Origin: Patescibacteria group bacterium
Lineage (GTDB): Bacteria > Patescibacteriota > Patescibacteriia > Patescibacteriales > Patescibacteriaceae
Reading direction: 5' to 3'
Length of the DNA: 64,000 nt
Assembly: GCA_028704945.1 (NCBI GenBank)
Contig: JAQWEL010000002.1
Location: 1 to 64,000, forward strand
The translations under genes were made by a program, and so were the position numbers. The notes under the pieces are model-generated. The model was not told where the DNA came from. It did no database searches and saw only the letters and a list, made by a program, of their open reading frames with translations. Positions 7,263 through 15,626 of this stretch are shown piece by piece. The first letter of the stretch is position 1; every line of letters begins with the position of its first letter.

Positions 7263-8348
7263 TTAAGCTTTTTTCTCTTGTTTGACAGCTAAGCCCAAAC
7301 GATGTTCGTTCGGTTCAACTGACATAACAGTGAAATCATAAGCCTCGCCAGCCTTGAAACGGTCTTCAATTTTTTGTCCAGTAGCTAAGGCTAATTGGGA
7401 AATGTGAGCTAAGCCATGGATATCTTCATCAAGTTCGATAAATAAACCGAAAGGATTAACTTTGATTACAGTGCCTTTATAAGATTCGCCAATTTTATAT
7501 TTTTCAGCGATATTCTGCCAAGGATCATTAATCAATTTTTTAGCGGATAAGAAAATTTTTGGTCCGTTAATAGAAATGATTTCCGCCTTAATGGTTTCGC
7601 CAACCTTGTAGAGATCACTCGGATCATCAATTCTCTGCCAAGCTAATTCAGAAATGTGGATTAAACCTTCTAAATTATCGCCAAAGCTTAAGAAAACTCC
7701 GAAATTAGTAACAGCGGTAATAACACCATCGACAAAGTCGCCGACTTGATATTTAGAGATGTTGTCTTTTTGGCGTTCTTGCCAAGCATTTTTTTCACTG
7801 ACAATAAGCTTTTCGTCTTTTTTGTCTAAAGTAATAACTTGGACTTCAATATCTTTACCGATTAAAGATTTTAATTTTTCTAAAATTTTATTCTTATCGC
7901 CACCGGAAACTCGTGGATAATTTTCTGGAGAGAGTTGAGAAACAGGTAGGAAACCGCTGATCTGATGATAGTTGATTAAAAGACCGCCGCGATTAGCTTC
8001 AGTAACGCGAACCATGACATTGGTTTTATTCTCAAAAGAATCAACCAAATTTTGCCAAGTTTTTTCTTGTCCAGCGTGACGGAAAGATAATTCTAGATCG
8101 CCGTTTTCATTTTCACCCTCTATAACAATAGCTTCCACCTCGTCACCTGGTTTTAAATGAGAATAATCGCTTGATTCATAATAAAGTTCGCGACCGCGGA
8201 CAACGCCGGTCATGAAACCGTTAATGTCGATTTTAACCTCAGCCTTGGACGCTGAGATAACAATACCGTTGACAGCATCACCAACTTGGGGGATGTAATT
8301 TTGAGTATCGTCCAATAATTTGGCGAAATCAGTAGATTTGTTAGTCAT
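7263..8348 (-). CDS. rpsA: Ribosomal protein bS1 / S1-repeat RNA-binding protein
   Basis: RNA-binding protein with four S1 (OB-fold) repeats, beginning near residues 19, 104, 200 and 285. Typical strands include GDFVDGVITAVTNFGVFLSF and GESYKGTVIKVNPFGLFIEL followed by GLIHISEL or GLAHISQL. The 361 residues match the short four- to five-domain S1 of small genomes (557 in E. coli). S1 helps load mRNAs with weak Shine-Dalgarno, which fits the SD-poor core genes here. It is monocistronic, with its own promoter and a leader of about 160 nt. Confidence 0.93.
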   Translation of the reverse strand: MTNKSTDFAKLLDDTQNYIPQVGDAVNGIVISASKAEVKIDINGFMTGVVRGRELYYESSDYSHLKPGDEVEAIVIEGENENGDLELSFRHAGQEKTWQNLVDSFENKTNVMVRVTEANRGGLLINYHQISGFLPVSQLSPENYPRVSGGDKNKILEKLKSLIGKDIEVQVITLDKKDEKLIVSEKNAWQERQKDNISKYQVGDFVDGVITAVTNFGVFLSFGDNLEGLIHISELAWQRIDDPSDLYKVGETIKAEIISINGPKIFLSAKKLINDPWQNIAEKYKIGESYKGTVIKVNPFGLFIELDEDIHGLAHISQLALATGQKIEDRFKAGEAYDFTVMSVEPNEHRLGLAVKQEKKA

Positions 8349-8514
8349 ATTTATAAAAAAGTGCTTCTTTTAGCCAAAATATGATTTGATTAATAAAAAA
8401 AGCGCTTCTTAACCCGCTATCGCTTATTTGATAGCTAAGTCTTCGGATAACTGTAGCTTAAGTAATTAAGCTTATAACTCCAAAGTATTTTTTATCAGTT
8501 CTTATTTTTTTCTA

Positions 8515-8542
8515 ATTATAAACGATTTTTAAAAAAAATCAA
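8515..8542 (-). promoter_or_regulatory. rpsA promoter and long leader
   Basis: Minus-strand TTGATT, 16-base spacer, TATAAT predicts a start near 8508 and a leader of about 160 nt. The leader contains AGCTTAA-TTAC-TTAAGCT and GCTATC...GATAGC hairpins. The motif AAGAAGCRCTTTTTT occurs twice, once before each T run. The arrangement resembles an attenuated or autoregulated leader, but no mechanism is shown. Confidence 0.5.
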
Positions 8543-8641
8543 GAGGCGATAGCTAAAATTAGCCAAAATTTAATAAATATGGCTAATTTTAAATAAAAAT
8601 TAATATAAAATGGTTAATATTTTATATTTGGTAACTTTATC

Positions 8642-8670
8642 TTGACAAATTAGTATAAATATGCTATACT
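8642..8670 (+). promoter_or_regulatory. Promoter of the 8.9-kb lipoprotein gene
   Basis: TTGACA, 17-base spacer, TATACT. It predicts a start near 8678 and a leader of about 210 nt. Confidence 0.7.
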
Positions 8671-8696
8671 GCTATATTACTTTTAAAATTGTTCTT

Positions 8697-8837
8697 ATTA
8701 ATTCGGGAAGGAAAACAAAGGGATAGCATGTCAATCGTTAACTGGTTACGACTCGTTTACGCCTGCGGCTATTTCTATTAAAGCTCAAGAGCTAAAAGAC
8801 TAGCTCAATCGCTTTACTCTCTCTTTTCCGGATTAAT
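8697..8837 (+). other. Structured 5' leader or small RNA closed by a long stem
   Basis: ATTAATTCGGGAAG (8697-8710) pairs with CTTTTCCGG-type bases at 8824-8837 to give a stem of about 14 bp. Its non-Watson-Crick pairs are G-U on the plus strand, so the RNA form is plus-sense. The stem encloses about 113 nt before the SD of the lipoprotein gene. No known riboswitch class is recognised. Confidence 0.45.
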
Positions 8838-8887
8838 ACGAATAATTCGTAAGATTGTTATTTTACAATATATATTAGGAGTTTATC

Positions 8888-9409
8888 ATGAGAAGCTTTC
8901 GCTCCACATTGTTTGCGATGTTAATTGCAATTTCAATTCTTTCCACACTAAGCTGTTCATCCAAGAAAGATGAACCCATGTATCTTTCAGCCGTAGTTAA
9001 TTATGATTTACCGCTGAGCGAAGCCGTTGAAGCCGGTAATTACGATTGGAAAGACGGCAATATTAACTCAAACAATTTTCCCGCTTTGTTAGGAGAAGAA
9101 GGACAAAAGAAACTCGACATGGCCCTGATTCATTTTGGCTATCGTATAAGTTCGAGGGACGCTATTACTGAAATGGATAATTTGGGTTATCGACCGGCTA
9201 CGGCTAGAGAAATCTTAGCTTTTGGAATTCAATATCCGAATTTACAAAAACAATTTCCGATTATTGCCTTAGGACAAAGTTGGGTTGATACCGACGGCTT
9301 TCGCTGGGTGCTTTGTTTGGACAGGAACGGTTCTAACCGTGGTCTTGACCTCTTTTCGTTTGGCCGTGATTGGATTGTCTATTACCGGTTGTTGTTTGTT
9401 TGCAAGTAA
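8888..9409 (+). CDS. Secreted lipoprotein, unknown function
   Basis: A 173-residue protein with an N-terminal hydrophobic signal and lipobox STLSC (Cys near residue 23), followed by a Ser/Lys linker, so probably a diacylglyceryl lipoprotein. The mature part has GYRPATAREILAFGIQYPN and a C-terminal aromatic/Gly-rich segment (IALGQSWVDTDGFRWVLCLD). The latter loosely resembles the C-terminus of the 43.6-kb protein. It has a strong promoter, long leader, AGGAG Shine-Dalgarno and its own terminator. Lgt, encoded at 22.4 kb, could modify it. No function is assigned. Confidence 0.75.
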   Translation: MRSFRSTLFAMLIAISILSTLSCSSKKDEPMYLSAVVNYDLPLSEAVEAGNYDWKDGNINSNNFPALLGEEGQKKLDMALIHFGYRISSRDAITEMDNLGYRPATAREILAFGIQYPNLQKQFPIIALGQSWVDTDGFRWVLCLDRNGSNRGLDLFSFGRDWIVYYRLLFVCK

Positions 9410-9477
9410 AGCTCTTAGATGCTTTGACCCTTAGCTCTTTCTTGCCCTTTGACTCTTGGATTCTTTAAAACATTATT

Positions 9478-9519
9478 CCCTGTTCCAATTCTTTAAAAAA
9501 AGAAGGAGCAGGGTTTTTT
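9478..9519 (+). terminator. Rho-independent terminator
   Basis: CCCTGTTCC pairs with GGAGCAGGG (one G-U) and is followed by TTTTTT. It closes the monocistronic lipoprotein gene. Confidence 0.85.
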
Positions 9520-9592
9520 ATACTTAAAAATTTACATTGCTAAATAAAAATAGTAAAATAAAAATAATTAAAAAATAAATTAAGATACAATT

Positions 9593-10582
9593 ATGATTAT
9601 TGCTGTTTTGGGGTCAGGGGCATGGGGGACGGCTTTGGCTAAAATGCTTGCAGAAAAACATGACGATGTTCGATTATGGTTTCATGATCAGGAAGCTTGT
9701 TTTGAAACCAAGCGCACTCATATTAACCCTTATTTAGTAAAAATAAAATTGCCGACTAATTTAAAATTAGAAACCGATTTAGCCAAGGCTTTACCAGGAG
9801 CGGAAATAGTAATCTTAGCCACGCCAGCGCAAAACTTAAAACCAGTATTAAAGAAAGCCAAAAAATATTTAAGTTCAAAGGCGATTATTATTAACGCTGC
9901 TAAAGGTATTGAGATTGATAGTTTTGGCTTGATATCGGAAATAATTGATGAAGTTTTGCCTGAGTTTAGTAATAATGCCGTCTTTTTATCCGGACCAAGT
10001 TTTGCTGCCGAAGTGGCTTTGAAGAAAGAGACCGCAGTAGTTTTAGCTTCAAAATCAGCTGTTGCTGCCAGAAAAGCCCAAGTTGCTTTATCAATGAATT
10101 ATTTTCGTCCTTACACTTCGCGCGATGTTGTCGGTGTGCAAGTTGCCGGCGCTTACAAGAATGTTTTAGCAATTGCCGCTGGTGTTTTATCTGGTTTAGG
10201 CAAGGGAGAAAATTTACAGGCCGCTTTATTAGCCCGCGGTTTAAAAGAAATGACCCGTTTTGGTAAGACTTTTGGCGCTAAAGAAAATACTTTTTTAGGA
10301 CTGGCTGGAGTGGGTGATTTAGTTTTAACGGCCAGGAGCGAGAAGAGCCGTAATTTTTCTTTTGGACGAGAAATTGGCCGCGGACGATTAGCTAAGGATG
10401 TTATCAAAAATTCTAACGCTATTGTCGAGGGCTACTATACGGTTAAAGCGATTATAAAAAAAGCTAAAAAACTCGGGCTTAATTTAACAATTGCCAATTC
10501 GGTCTACAATATTTTGTATGAAAATTATGAACCCGAAACAGCTGTGCGCGATATTATGCTTAGAGGATTGAAAGAAGAATAG
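9593..10582 (+). CDS. gpsA: Glycerol-3-phosphate dehydrogenase [NAD(P)+]
   Basis: Reduces dihydroxyacetone phosphate to sn-glycerol-3-phosphate for phospholipid headgroup precursors; cytosolic. The 329 residues contain the dinucleotide-binding GSGAWGTALAKMLAE at 7-21, the GPSFAAEVALKKETAVV segment, and the C-terminal substrate domain with GAYKNVLAIAAGVLSGLGKG (catalytic Lys region) and FLGLAGVGDLVLTARSEKSRN. Length is normal. It is monocistronic, with no clear SD before ATG 9593 and a bidirectional terminator after it. Its retention suggests some lipid precursor metabolism. Confidence 0.96.
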   Translation: MIIAVLGSGAWGTALAKMLAEKHDDVRLWFHDQEACFETKRTHINPYLVKIKLPTNLKLETDLAKALPGAEIVILATPAQNLKPVLKKAKKYLSSKAIIINAAKGIEIDSFGLISEIIDEVLPEFSNNAVFLSGPSFAAEVALKKETAVVLASKSAVAARKAQVALSMNYFRPYTSRDVVGVQVAGAYKNVLAIAAGVLSGLGKGENLQAALLARGLKEMTRFGKTFGAKENTFLGLAGVGDLVLTARSEKSRNFSFGREIGRGRLAKDVIKNSNAIVEGYYTVKAIIKKAKKLGLNLTIANSVYNILYENYEPETAVRDIMLRGLKEE

Positions 10583-10600
10583 ATTTTAAAATATATTAAA

Positions 10601-10640
10601 AATAATGGTAAACAGACTAAGTTTGCCATTATTTTTTTAT
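10601..10640. terminator. Bidirectional terminator
   Basis: 13-bp stem AATAATGGTAAAC/GTTTGCCATTATT with loop AGACTAA and T7, between convergent gpsA and the sensor-like gene. Confidence 0.85.
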
Positions 10641-10647
10641 AAACAAT

Positions 10648-11391
10648 CTATTTTTCATCATTTTTATAGTAGCGGGAAGTGAAGATAATGAAAATCATTT
10701 CCAGCTGATTGAGGATGGCTTTGATAAGCAAATCTTCTTCGTCGCGCATTTTGGTTTTCGGCATCAAGCAATAAGTCTTGAAGAGCAGATTGGATTTATC
10801 AGAGCTTATAATAAGTAAATCTTTATTTTTTTGCGCTAAGGCGGAATTGCTGATTTCTTGTCGAGAAAAAGTTTTACCAACGCGCACCTCAATGTGTTCT
10901 CTGATAGTTCGACTACGTTCAACTTCAACTAAGCGTATTAATGTCCAATCAATATTGGCAATAGTCAGTATTTTTTGGGCAAAAAATTCTAATATTTTTT
11001 TGATATCCTGTTTACTCTTTGGATATTCGGGCATGGCCGCCAAAGCGGACTTGATAGCGTCTAAGCGGATATTAACTGAGCCGATGTGTTTGATAGCATC
11101 TAACAGGTCAGCCTCCAATTCTCCGTTGTCATTTTTTAATTTTTGAATGTGGCGGATTTGATCTAAATTTTTTTGGTATAGTTTAGCCGAAACCCAAATT
11201 GATGCAGCTAAAGTGGCGATTAATATTTTTTGGATGATGTCTTTAGCTAAACTAAAGTCGCTATTACCAGTGTTGTCAGTTATAAGTTGGGGGATGGAAA
11301 CAGCGAGCAAAACTAAAATCAAACTAATACCCCCATAAGCTATCCTTAAAACATTTTTTTTATCTTTTCGAAACGTTTTTAAATCAAACAT
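10648..11391 (-). CDS. Two-helix membrane protein with a GAF-like cytoplasmic region
   Basis: 247 residues. Two N-terminal membrane helices (IAYGGISLILVLLAVSIPQL and IIQKILIATLAASIWVSAKL) precede a coiled coil (about 75-110). A C-terminal alpha/beta domain with strands such as WTLIRLVEVE and LLIISS resembles a GAF-type sensory fold by pattern only. No kinase, GGDEF or phosphatase motif follows, so if it is a sensor it lacks its own output domain. The gene is monocistronic on the minus strand. Function unknown. Confidence 0.6.
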   Translation of the reverse strand: MFDLKTFRKDKKNVLRIAYGGISLILVLLAVSIPQLITDNTGNSDFSLAKDIIQKILIATLAASIWVSAKLYQKNLDQIRHIQKLKNDNGELEADLLDAIKHIGSVNIRLDAIKSALAAMPEYPKSKQDIKKILEFFAQKILTIANIDWTLIRLVEVERSRTIREHIEVRVGKTFSRQEISNSALAQKNKDLLIISSDKSNLLFKTYCLMPKTKMRDEEDLLIKAILNQLEMIFIIFTSRYYKNDEK

Positions 11392-11485
11392 AAATATTGT
11401 ATTTTTCTAAGGTATCATAGCTGATGACAGGGTTTTTTACAAGGAAGATAAAAAAATCAGCTGCCACTAAGACAGCTGATAAAGG

Positions 11486-11569
11486 TGCGGACAAGAGGAT
11501 TTGAACCTCCACGGATTTTACTCCACAGGCTTCTGAGGCCTGCGCGTCTACCAATTCCGCCATGTCCGC
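11486..11569 (-). tRNA. tRNA-Leu (anticodon CAG)
   Basis: 84-nt class II tRNA. Acceptor GCGGACA/TGTCCGC perfect, anticodon stem CAGGC/GCCTG around CTCAGAA, long variable arm, T loop TTCAAAT. CCA is not encoded. Confidence 0.95.
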
Positions 11570-11639
11570 TAATTTTTTTCTAAAGTAACACAGTTTTTTA
11601 TGTTTAGCAAGAATTATTTTATTGTGATATAATTTTTAT

Positions 11640-11780
11640 ATGAAAAAGAGAAAACAAAATTTATTTACCAAAAAAATGAGCAATTACCAAGCTTATTCCA
11701 TGATTTTAGCCGCTTTTTTGATTGCAGCCGCTTATTTTTTATGGATTATCCTTGGTTTTAAAGTTTGCATTACCAGTTAG
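11640..11780 (+). CDS. 46-residue single-span membrane protein, probably leaderless
   Basis: ATG 11640 opens a 46-codon frame ending at TAG 11780. It has a basic N-terminus (MKKRKQNLFTKKMSNYQ) and one membrane helix (MILAAFLIAAAYFLWIILGF). A TATAAT at 11628-11633 places the transcription start at or next to the ATG, implying a leaderless message. The reading frame ends 2 bases before the convergent PEBP gene. The basic-helix layout supports a real small membrane protein; function unknown. Confidence 0.6.
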   Translation: MKKRKQNLFTKKMSNYQAYSMILAAFLIAAAYFLWIILGFKVCITS

Positions 11781-11782
11781 CA

Positions 11783-12229
11783 CTATTGGTTTGTTAAAGA
11801 ATAATTGCCTGTGTATATCGCTTTATCAACGATGTGGTTAAACATAGCTTCCTCAAGTTCTTTTAGTGTCGCGCCAGTCGTTAAAGATAATTCAGTGTCA
11901 AGAGCATAGGCAGTAAAGCGATAGTGATGCAAGCCTTGGCTTGGACAAGGGCCGCCGTAAGCAATTTTACCAAAATCATTAATACCTTGGATAGCTTCAG
12001 CTGGAACGCTAGCTTCATTGATAGTCGGATTAGAGGCTGGAATATTCCAAATAAGCCAATGAATCCAGGGTTTACCGGCTGAATCAGGGTCATCAACCAC
12101 TAAAGCGATAGTTTTGGCATTGTCTGGCAAATTTTCAATAAAAAGAGACGGGTTATAGTTATCACCTTGGCAGGTATAACAATCAGGAATTCTTTCTCCA
12201 TTGTTAAAGTTAGAAGAATAGATTTTCAT
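11783..12229 (-). CDS. PEBP-family (YbhB/YbcL-like) protein
   Basis: Phosphatidylethanolamine-binding-protein fold of the bacterial YbhB/YbcL group; cytosolic, ligand usually unknown. The 148 residues show the paired signatures DDPDSAGKPWIHWLIWNIP (near 46-64) and GGPCPSQGLHHYRFTAYALD (near 92-111). These form the conserved anion-binding pocket (Asp, His, Pro-Cys-Pro, His). Length is near the usual 150-180. Monocistronic. The molecular role of bacterial PEBPs is not settled. Confidence 0.92.
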   Translation of the reverse strand: MKIYSSNFNNGERIPDCYTCQGDNYNPSLFIENLPDNAKTIALVVDDPDSAGKPWIHWLIWNIPASNPTINEASVPAEAIQGINDFGKIAYGGPCPSQGLHHYRFTAYALDTELSLTTGATLKELEEAMFNHIVDKAIYTGNYSLTNQ

Positions 12230-12287
12230 AAAATTTATTTTTTATTAGTTTGATATAATTATACAATATTTATATAGACTTTAAAAT

Positions 12288-12315
12288 AAAAAACGAGCTT
12301 AAAAGCTCGTTTTTT
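12288..12315. terminator. Terminator-like palindrome
   Basis: AAAAAACGAGC-TTAAAA-GCTCGTTTTTT, an 11-bp stem with T6 on both strands. It sits between the divergent PEBP gene and the 12.4-kb promoter, isolating the island that follows. Confidence 0.8.
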
Positions 12316-12373
12316 AAATAAAATGAATTTAATTTGATATAATTAGCTAAAAGTAGCCTTTTGTGGTTTTCTG

Positions 12374-12402
12374 TTGACAAAAGTAGCAAAATGTGATAAT
12401 AT
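12374..12402 (+). promoter_or_regulatory. Promoter of the 12.5-kb membrane protein gene
   Basis: TTGACA, 17-base spacer, TAATAT. The gene starts about 55 nt downstream, preceded by the SD-like AGAGAGG. Confidence 0.7.
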
Positions 12403-12464
12403 ATATTATTCCTATTTTGCAGGATCTTTGACAACAAAATAAACAATTTAAAGAGAGGTATCAA

Positions 12465-13688
12465 ATGACTTCAAAGAAAAAAGCCGTAACGGTGCTCGCG
12501 AGATTGGCGTTACTCACTTCTTTTCTTGTCCACACCGGATTTTTTAGTCATTTGATGGAAGTTGCTTCTAAACCAAGAGAACACACGCCAGAACAAATGA
12601 CAGAAATATCCGCCTTTATCCAGGCGAAGATTGATAAAGAACAATTGAACCAGGAATATAAGGCAGAAAATTACTTCAACGATTATTATGAAGTTGAAGA
12701 GAAATTCGGGTTTGTCAATTCAATGTTAATTGGCAGGTTGCAGGGTATGGCTCAGGAAAATTCGACTACAGAAGAAATGTCGACAGTTGCTAAAAAATTT
12801 AAAGAAAAGATCGAAGCGAAAATTTCGCATCGGGACGAATTTATGGCAAATGTTCGTGATCTGAGATTGGTAGGAATTCTGACGTGGTTGGCGAATGCGT
12901 ATTTATATTTATTGCCATGGTTTTTTGTGTTATTTGTTATTTGGGCGATTGAAGGTTCGGATAATAAAAAAACATTTTTCAGGCACCCGTTGGGATTTAC
13001 AGTTAGTATTATTGTTTATCCGGCTATAGCAATCTATGTGTTGGTAAAATGGATGATATTAACAGAAAGAAAAGTGTTGGTAGCAACTGAATTAAGAAGG
13101 ACGAAAGAAAATATTTTTTGCGCCTTTTCTGAAGATGAAGTTGCGAAGATTAAGAAGATTACCCAAGGTTCGTTGTCGGCAAGTAACTGGCGTAAATCGT
13201 TGGGTATCGAAGGAAAAAAGAATTACCACGCATTTTCTGCGGCGATGACAGTTGTCGTTTTGTTAATGATTGTCAGTAAACCATTATTATTGGAAGCGGA
13301 AAATTATTCTACGTCCAAGACGATGCTGACTAATCAATCAACTAAGTCGACGATAAATATTTTGCCTACCACATCCCCACCAGCCAATTTTCATGATAAT
13401 GACAGCTCGGTATGGTGGGAAAAAATAACCGATTTTGTGTCGGCAGTGTCATTAACAATTGAATGGTATCGAGAAATAATCAGTCAGTTGTATATCAAAA
13501 TTGTTGCTCGATGTTTAGACGGCTTTGTTATGGAAATTGAACATATTCCTGATACGTTAACCTTTACTTGGTTAACTAACAGAAATTATCAATTTAAAAT
13601 AATAAGGAGTATTAATAATGTCTATAACAAAGAAAACAATCGTCAGATTAATAGCAGTAAGTATTCTGCTTTTATCTTCAACTATTAA
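12465..13688 (+). CDS. Large membrane protein, unknown function
   Basis: 407 residues. It has an N-terminal helix (VLARLALLTSFLVHTGFF), then a charged helical extracellular or coiled region (about 35-135). Two strong helices follow (LTWLANAYLYLLPWFFVLFV, HPLGFTVSIIVYPAIAIYVL), and a further span at AAMTVVVLLMIVSKPLLL precedes a Ser/Thr-rich stretch. ATG 12465 follows AGAGAGG. Its 3' end overlaps the next gene by 71 bases in another frame, so the last 20 or so residues may be a run-on. No family recognised. It probably forms a two-gene unit with the downstream exported protein. Confidence 0.65.
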   Translation: MTSKKKAVTVLARLALLTSFLVHTGFFSHLMEVASKPREHTPEQMTEISAFIQAKIDKEQLNQEYKAENYFNDYYEVEEKFGFVNSMLIGRLQGMAQENSTTEEMSTVAKKFKEKIEAKISHRDEFMANVRDLRLVGILTWLANAYLYLLPWFFVLFVIWAIEGSDNKKTFFRHPLGFTVSIIVYPAIAIYVLVKWMILTERKVLVATELRRTKENIFCAFSEDEVAKIKKITQGSLSASNWRKSLGIEGKKNYHAFSAAMTVVVLLMIVSKPLLLEAENYSTSKTMLTNQSTKSTINILPTTSPPANFHDNDSSVWWEKITDFVSAVSLTIEWYREIISQLYIKIVARCLDGFVMEIEHIPDTLTFTWLTNRNYQFKIIRSINNVYNKENNRQINSSKYSAFIFNY

Positions 13689-14667
13689 TGTTTGCGCTCA
13701 AAAACTGCAAGCAGAAACAACTCTTCAATCCGACAGAGAAGTCTCCGGAATTCAAATTCAACGTTTACAATTCGATAGCCCCAAACTTAATGTCAAATAT
13801 GATTATAAAGTCGATTTGGCTAAAAAGGACAAGATTAATGACGTGTTGGGAATATTTGTTCCTAAGGTCATTAAGAGTGATGATTTTACTCTTGATGTCG
13901 GAGTTATTAAGCTCGGAGATTGGGATAAGGGAGATGAAACGTTCTTGGATTTGACCACGGTAAAAAAATGGAAAAATATTTCCGTGACCGTTGAAATTGG
14001 TCGAGGAGTTTGTCAGATAAATTTTCCGCGTGATTACGTTATTGCACGATTGGCTCATAGTGATTTCACTATCGAGGGCGGACTGGTCAGTAAAAAAGGC
14101 TATTCAAATATCGATGAGTTCGCAAAGGATAAATATTATTGGGCTGCGTATCATCCTAAAAATATTTTTGCGGCCGTTGGTAGCGAGATTTCCAGAACTT
14201 GGTTATTGGCTGGTACCAGAGATTTGAAAAATTTTGGCAATTTAACAGTTGCTAATTACGACCGGGAAAACAAAAATTTCTGGTTTAGATCTCAATGTGG
14301 CTTTGGTCAAGTAAATTAAGATTTTTTCAGTCTTGAAAATTATCTGGTATCTTCAAGTTATTTAATCGTTCCGCCATTTTTTTACAAACATTTTTCACCG
14401 GTTTCAACAAAAGGTGATTATGCCTTTAAGATTGATGGTAAAAGAACTGGCAATGTTGAGAAATATGAGGCAGTGGCAGCTTGCAAATTTGCCGATTATG
14501 GAAATGTTGCCATTGGTTGGCAAAAAGAAAATCCAGATAAACATGGCTTTATTCTGGAGTATTACAAAGCTTGTTCAATTAATAAGTTTAAAGCATCAGT
14601 TGAACTGAGATACGAATCAATTTGTCGTCGCTTGTCTGGTTTCATTACAACAGGTTACGAATTCTAA
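13618..14667 (+). pseudogene. Exported beta-rich protein interrupted by an in-frame TAA
   Basis: The frame opens at ATG 13618 after AAGGAG. It encodes a signal peptide (IVRLIAVSILLLSSTINVCA), then 233 residues of alternating beta-like sequence, stopping at TAA 14317-14319. The same frame then continues without a stop for 115 codons to TAA 14665-14667 in the same style (GYSFK-like strands, KENPDKHGFILEYYKACSIN). It ends LSGFITTGYEF before a terminator. A 349-codon parent gene with one nonsense codon is the simplest reading. Both halves are listed as one broken gene. Sequencing error or stop read-through cannot be excluded. No family recognised. Confidence 0.7.
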
Positions 14668-14686
14668 TAAAAACACAAAGCATCTT

Positions 14687-14713
14687 ATCGTTATAACAAC
14701 GGTTAGATGCTTT
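14687..14713 (+). terminator. Rho-independent terminator
   Basis: AAAGCATCT/AGATGCTTT arms with inner CGTT/AACG pairs, then TTTTTATTT. It lies 20 bases after the distal TAA of the interrupted gene, supporting 14667 as the original end. Confidence 0.8.
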
Positions 14714-14842
14714 TTATTTAATGCAATAAAACAAGATTTAATAATACTTTAGTTTAAATATTCTATTTCCTTGGGTTCTGCCCCGAGGTATTAACAGGGG
14801 TAGGTTTGTATAAATATTTGCTTTTAATTGCTTTAAACTAGA

Positions 14843-14871
14843 TTGACAAAGGTTTGGTGCTATGTTATATA
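14843..14871 (+). promoter_or_regulatory. Promoter of the 14.9-kb gene
   Basis: TTGACA, 17-base spacer, TATATA, about 60 nt upstream of an AAGGAG-led ATG. The preceding gap (14714-14842) holds an inverted repeat TAGTTTAAA (14750-14758)/TTTAAACTA (14832-14840) and a small CCCC...GGGG hairpin of unknown meaning. Confidence 0.7.
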
Positions 14872-14934
14872 TTGCTGTAATTGTTTTTTAAAAATATTTA
14901 ACAAAGTTAGTTATTTAGTTATAAGGAGTAAAAA

Positions 14935-15513
14935 ATGGAATTAACAAAATGGCCTGAGACGGAAATGGCATACTGGCTCGCCATTGAATCACTTGGTGGT
15001 TTTGTCTGGAGTACGAAACATGATTTAGGTCATGGACGTATTGAGAAAACAGCTAGCCTGGAAAAAGAGTTAACGGAAGCCCAGGAAATTCTGGGAAAAT
15101 TAGCTTCAGAACTTTCACGCTTTGGCATCATTCTTCCAGAAGAATGTCCTCAGGTAAAATCTGGAGAAGAAAAACCAACTGCTCCGGCTGGTAAGATGTG
15201 GTATTGGGATTGGTATAACAAGATGAAGACGGAATATTATACTGCGGAATACGAGAAAATTGTTTGTTCAGCTTGCCCGCTGAGCGAAGGCGTAGAAGAA
15301 TTTATTTCCGCAAATCATATTCCTTGCTCAGTATTCCCAGGTATTATTTATCATCTTGCTAAGCCGTTTTTCTGCACAATGGTTTATACAAAAACATGGG
15401 ACAAGAAAAATCTTCTTAAAGAGATAGAAAAAATTGGCGGAGTCGAGGCTGTTATAAGTTTCGAAAAAAAAGAAGCTGAATTAGAAATAGTACATGGACC
15501 AATAAATAAATAA
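14935..15513 (+). CDS. Soluble protein, unknown function
   Basis: 192 residues, no signal peptide. It has a helical region (LEKELTEAQEILGKLASELS), a Trp/Tyr-rich patch (GKMWYWDWYNKMKTEYYTAE), a CSACP motif near residue 113, and a C-terminal alpha/beta stretch ending EIVHGPINK. Four cysteines cluster in the central part (CSACP, PCSVF, FCTMV). This could bind metal, but no known zinc motif fits. It has its own promoter, SD (AAGGAG) and terminator. Not recognised. Confidence 0.7.
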   Translation: MELTKWPETEMAYWLAIESLGGFVWSTKHDLGHGRIEKTASLEKELTEAQEILGKLASELSRFGIILPEECPQVKSGEEKPTAPAGKMWYWDWYNKMKTEYYTAEYEKIVCSACPLSEGVEEFISANHIPCSVFPGIIYHLAKPFFCTMVYTKTWDKKNLLKEIEKIGGVEAVISFEKKEAELEIVHGPINK

Positions 15514-15525
15514 CAAATTGTTATC

Positions 15526-15560
15526 AAGGCACCAGACGTTCGCGACGGTGTCTTTTTTAT
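15526..15560 (+). terminator. Rho-independent terminator
   Basis: Hairpin GGCACC...GGTGTC with inner CG-TTCG-CG, followed by TTTTTT. It ends the 14.9-kb gene. Confidence 0.75.
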
Positions 15561-15626
15561 TTTGTTTAAATGAGTTGTTTAATGTATTTAGGATTTCGAA
15601 TTTATTTAAACAGCCCAAGATATTTT

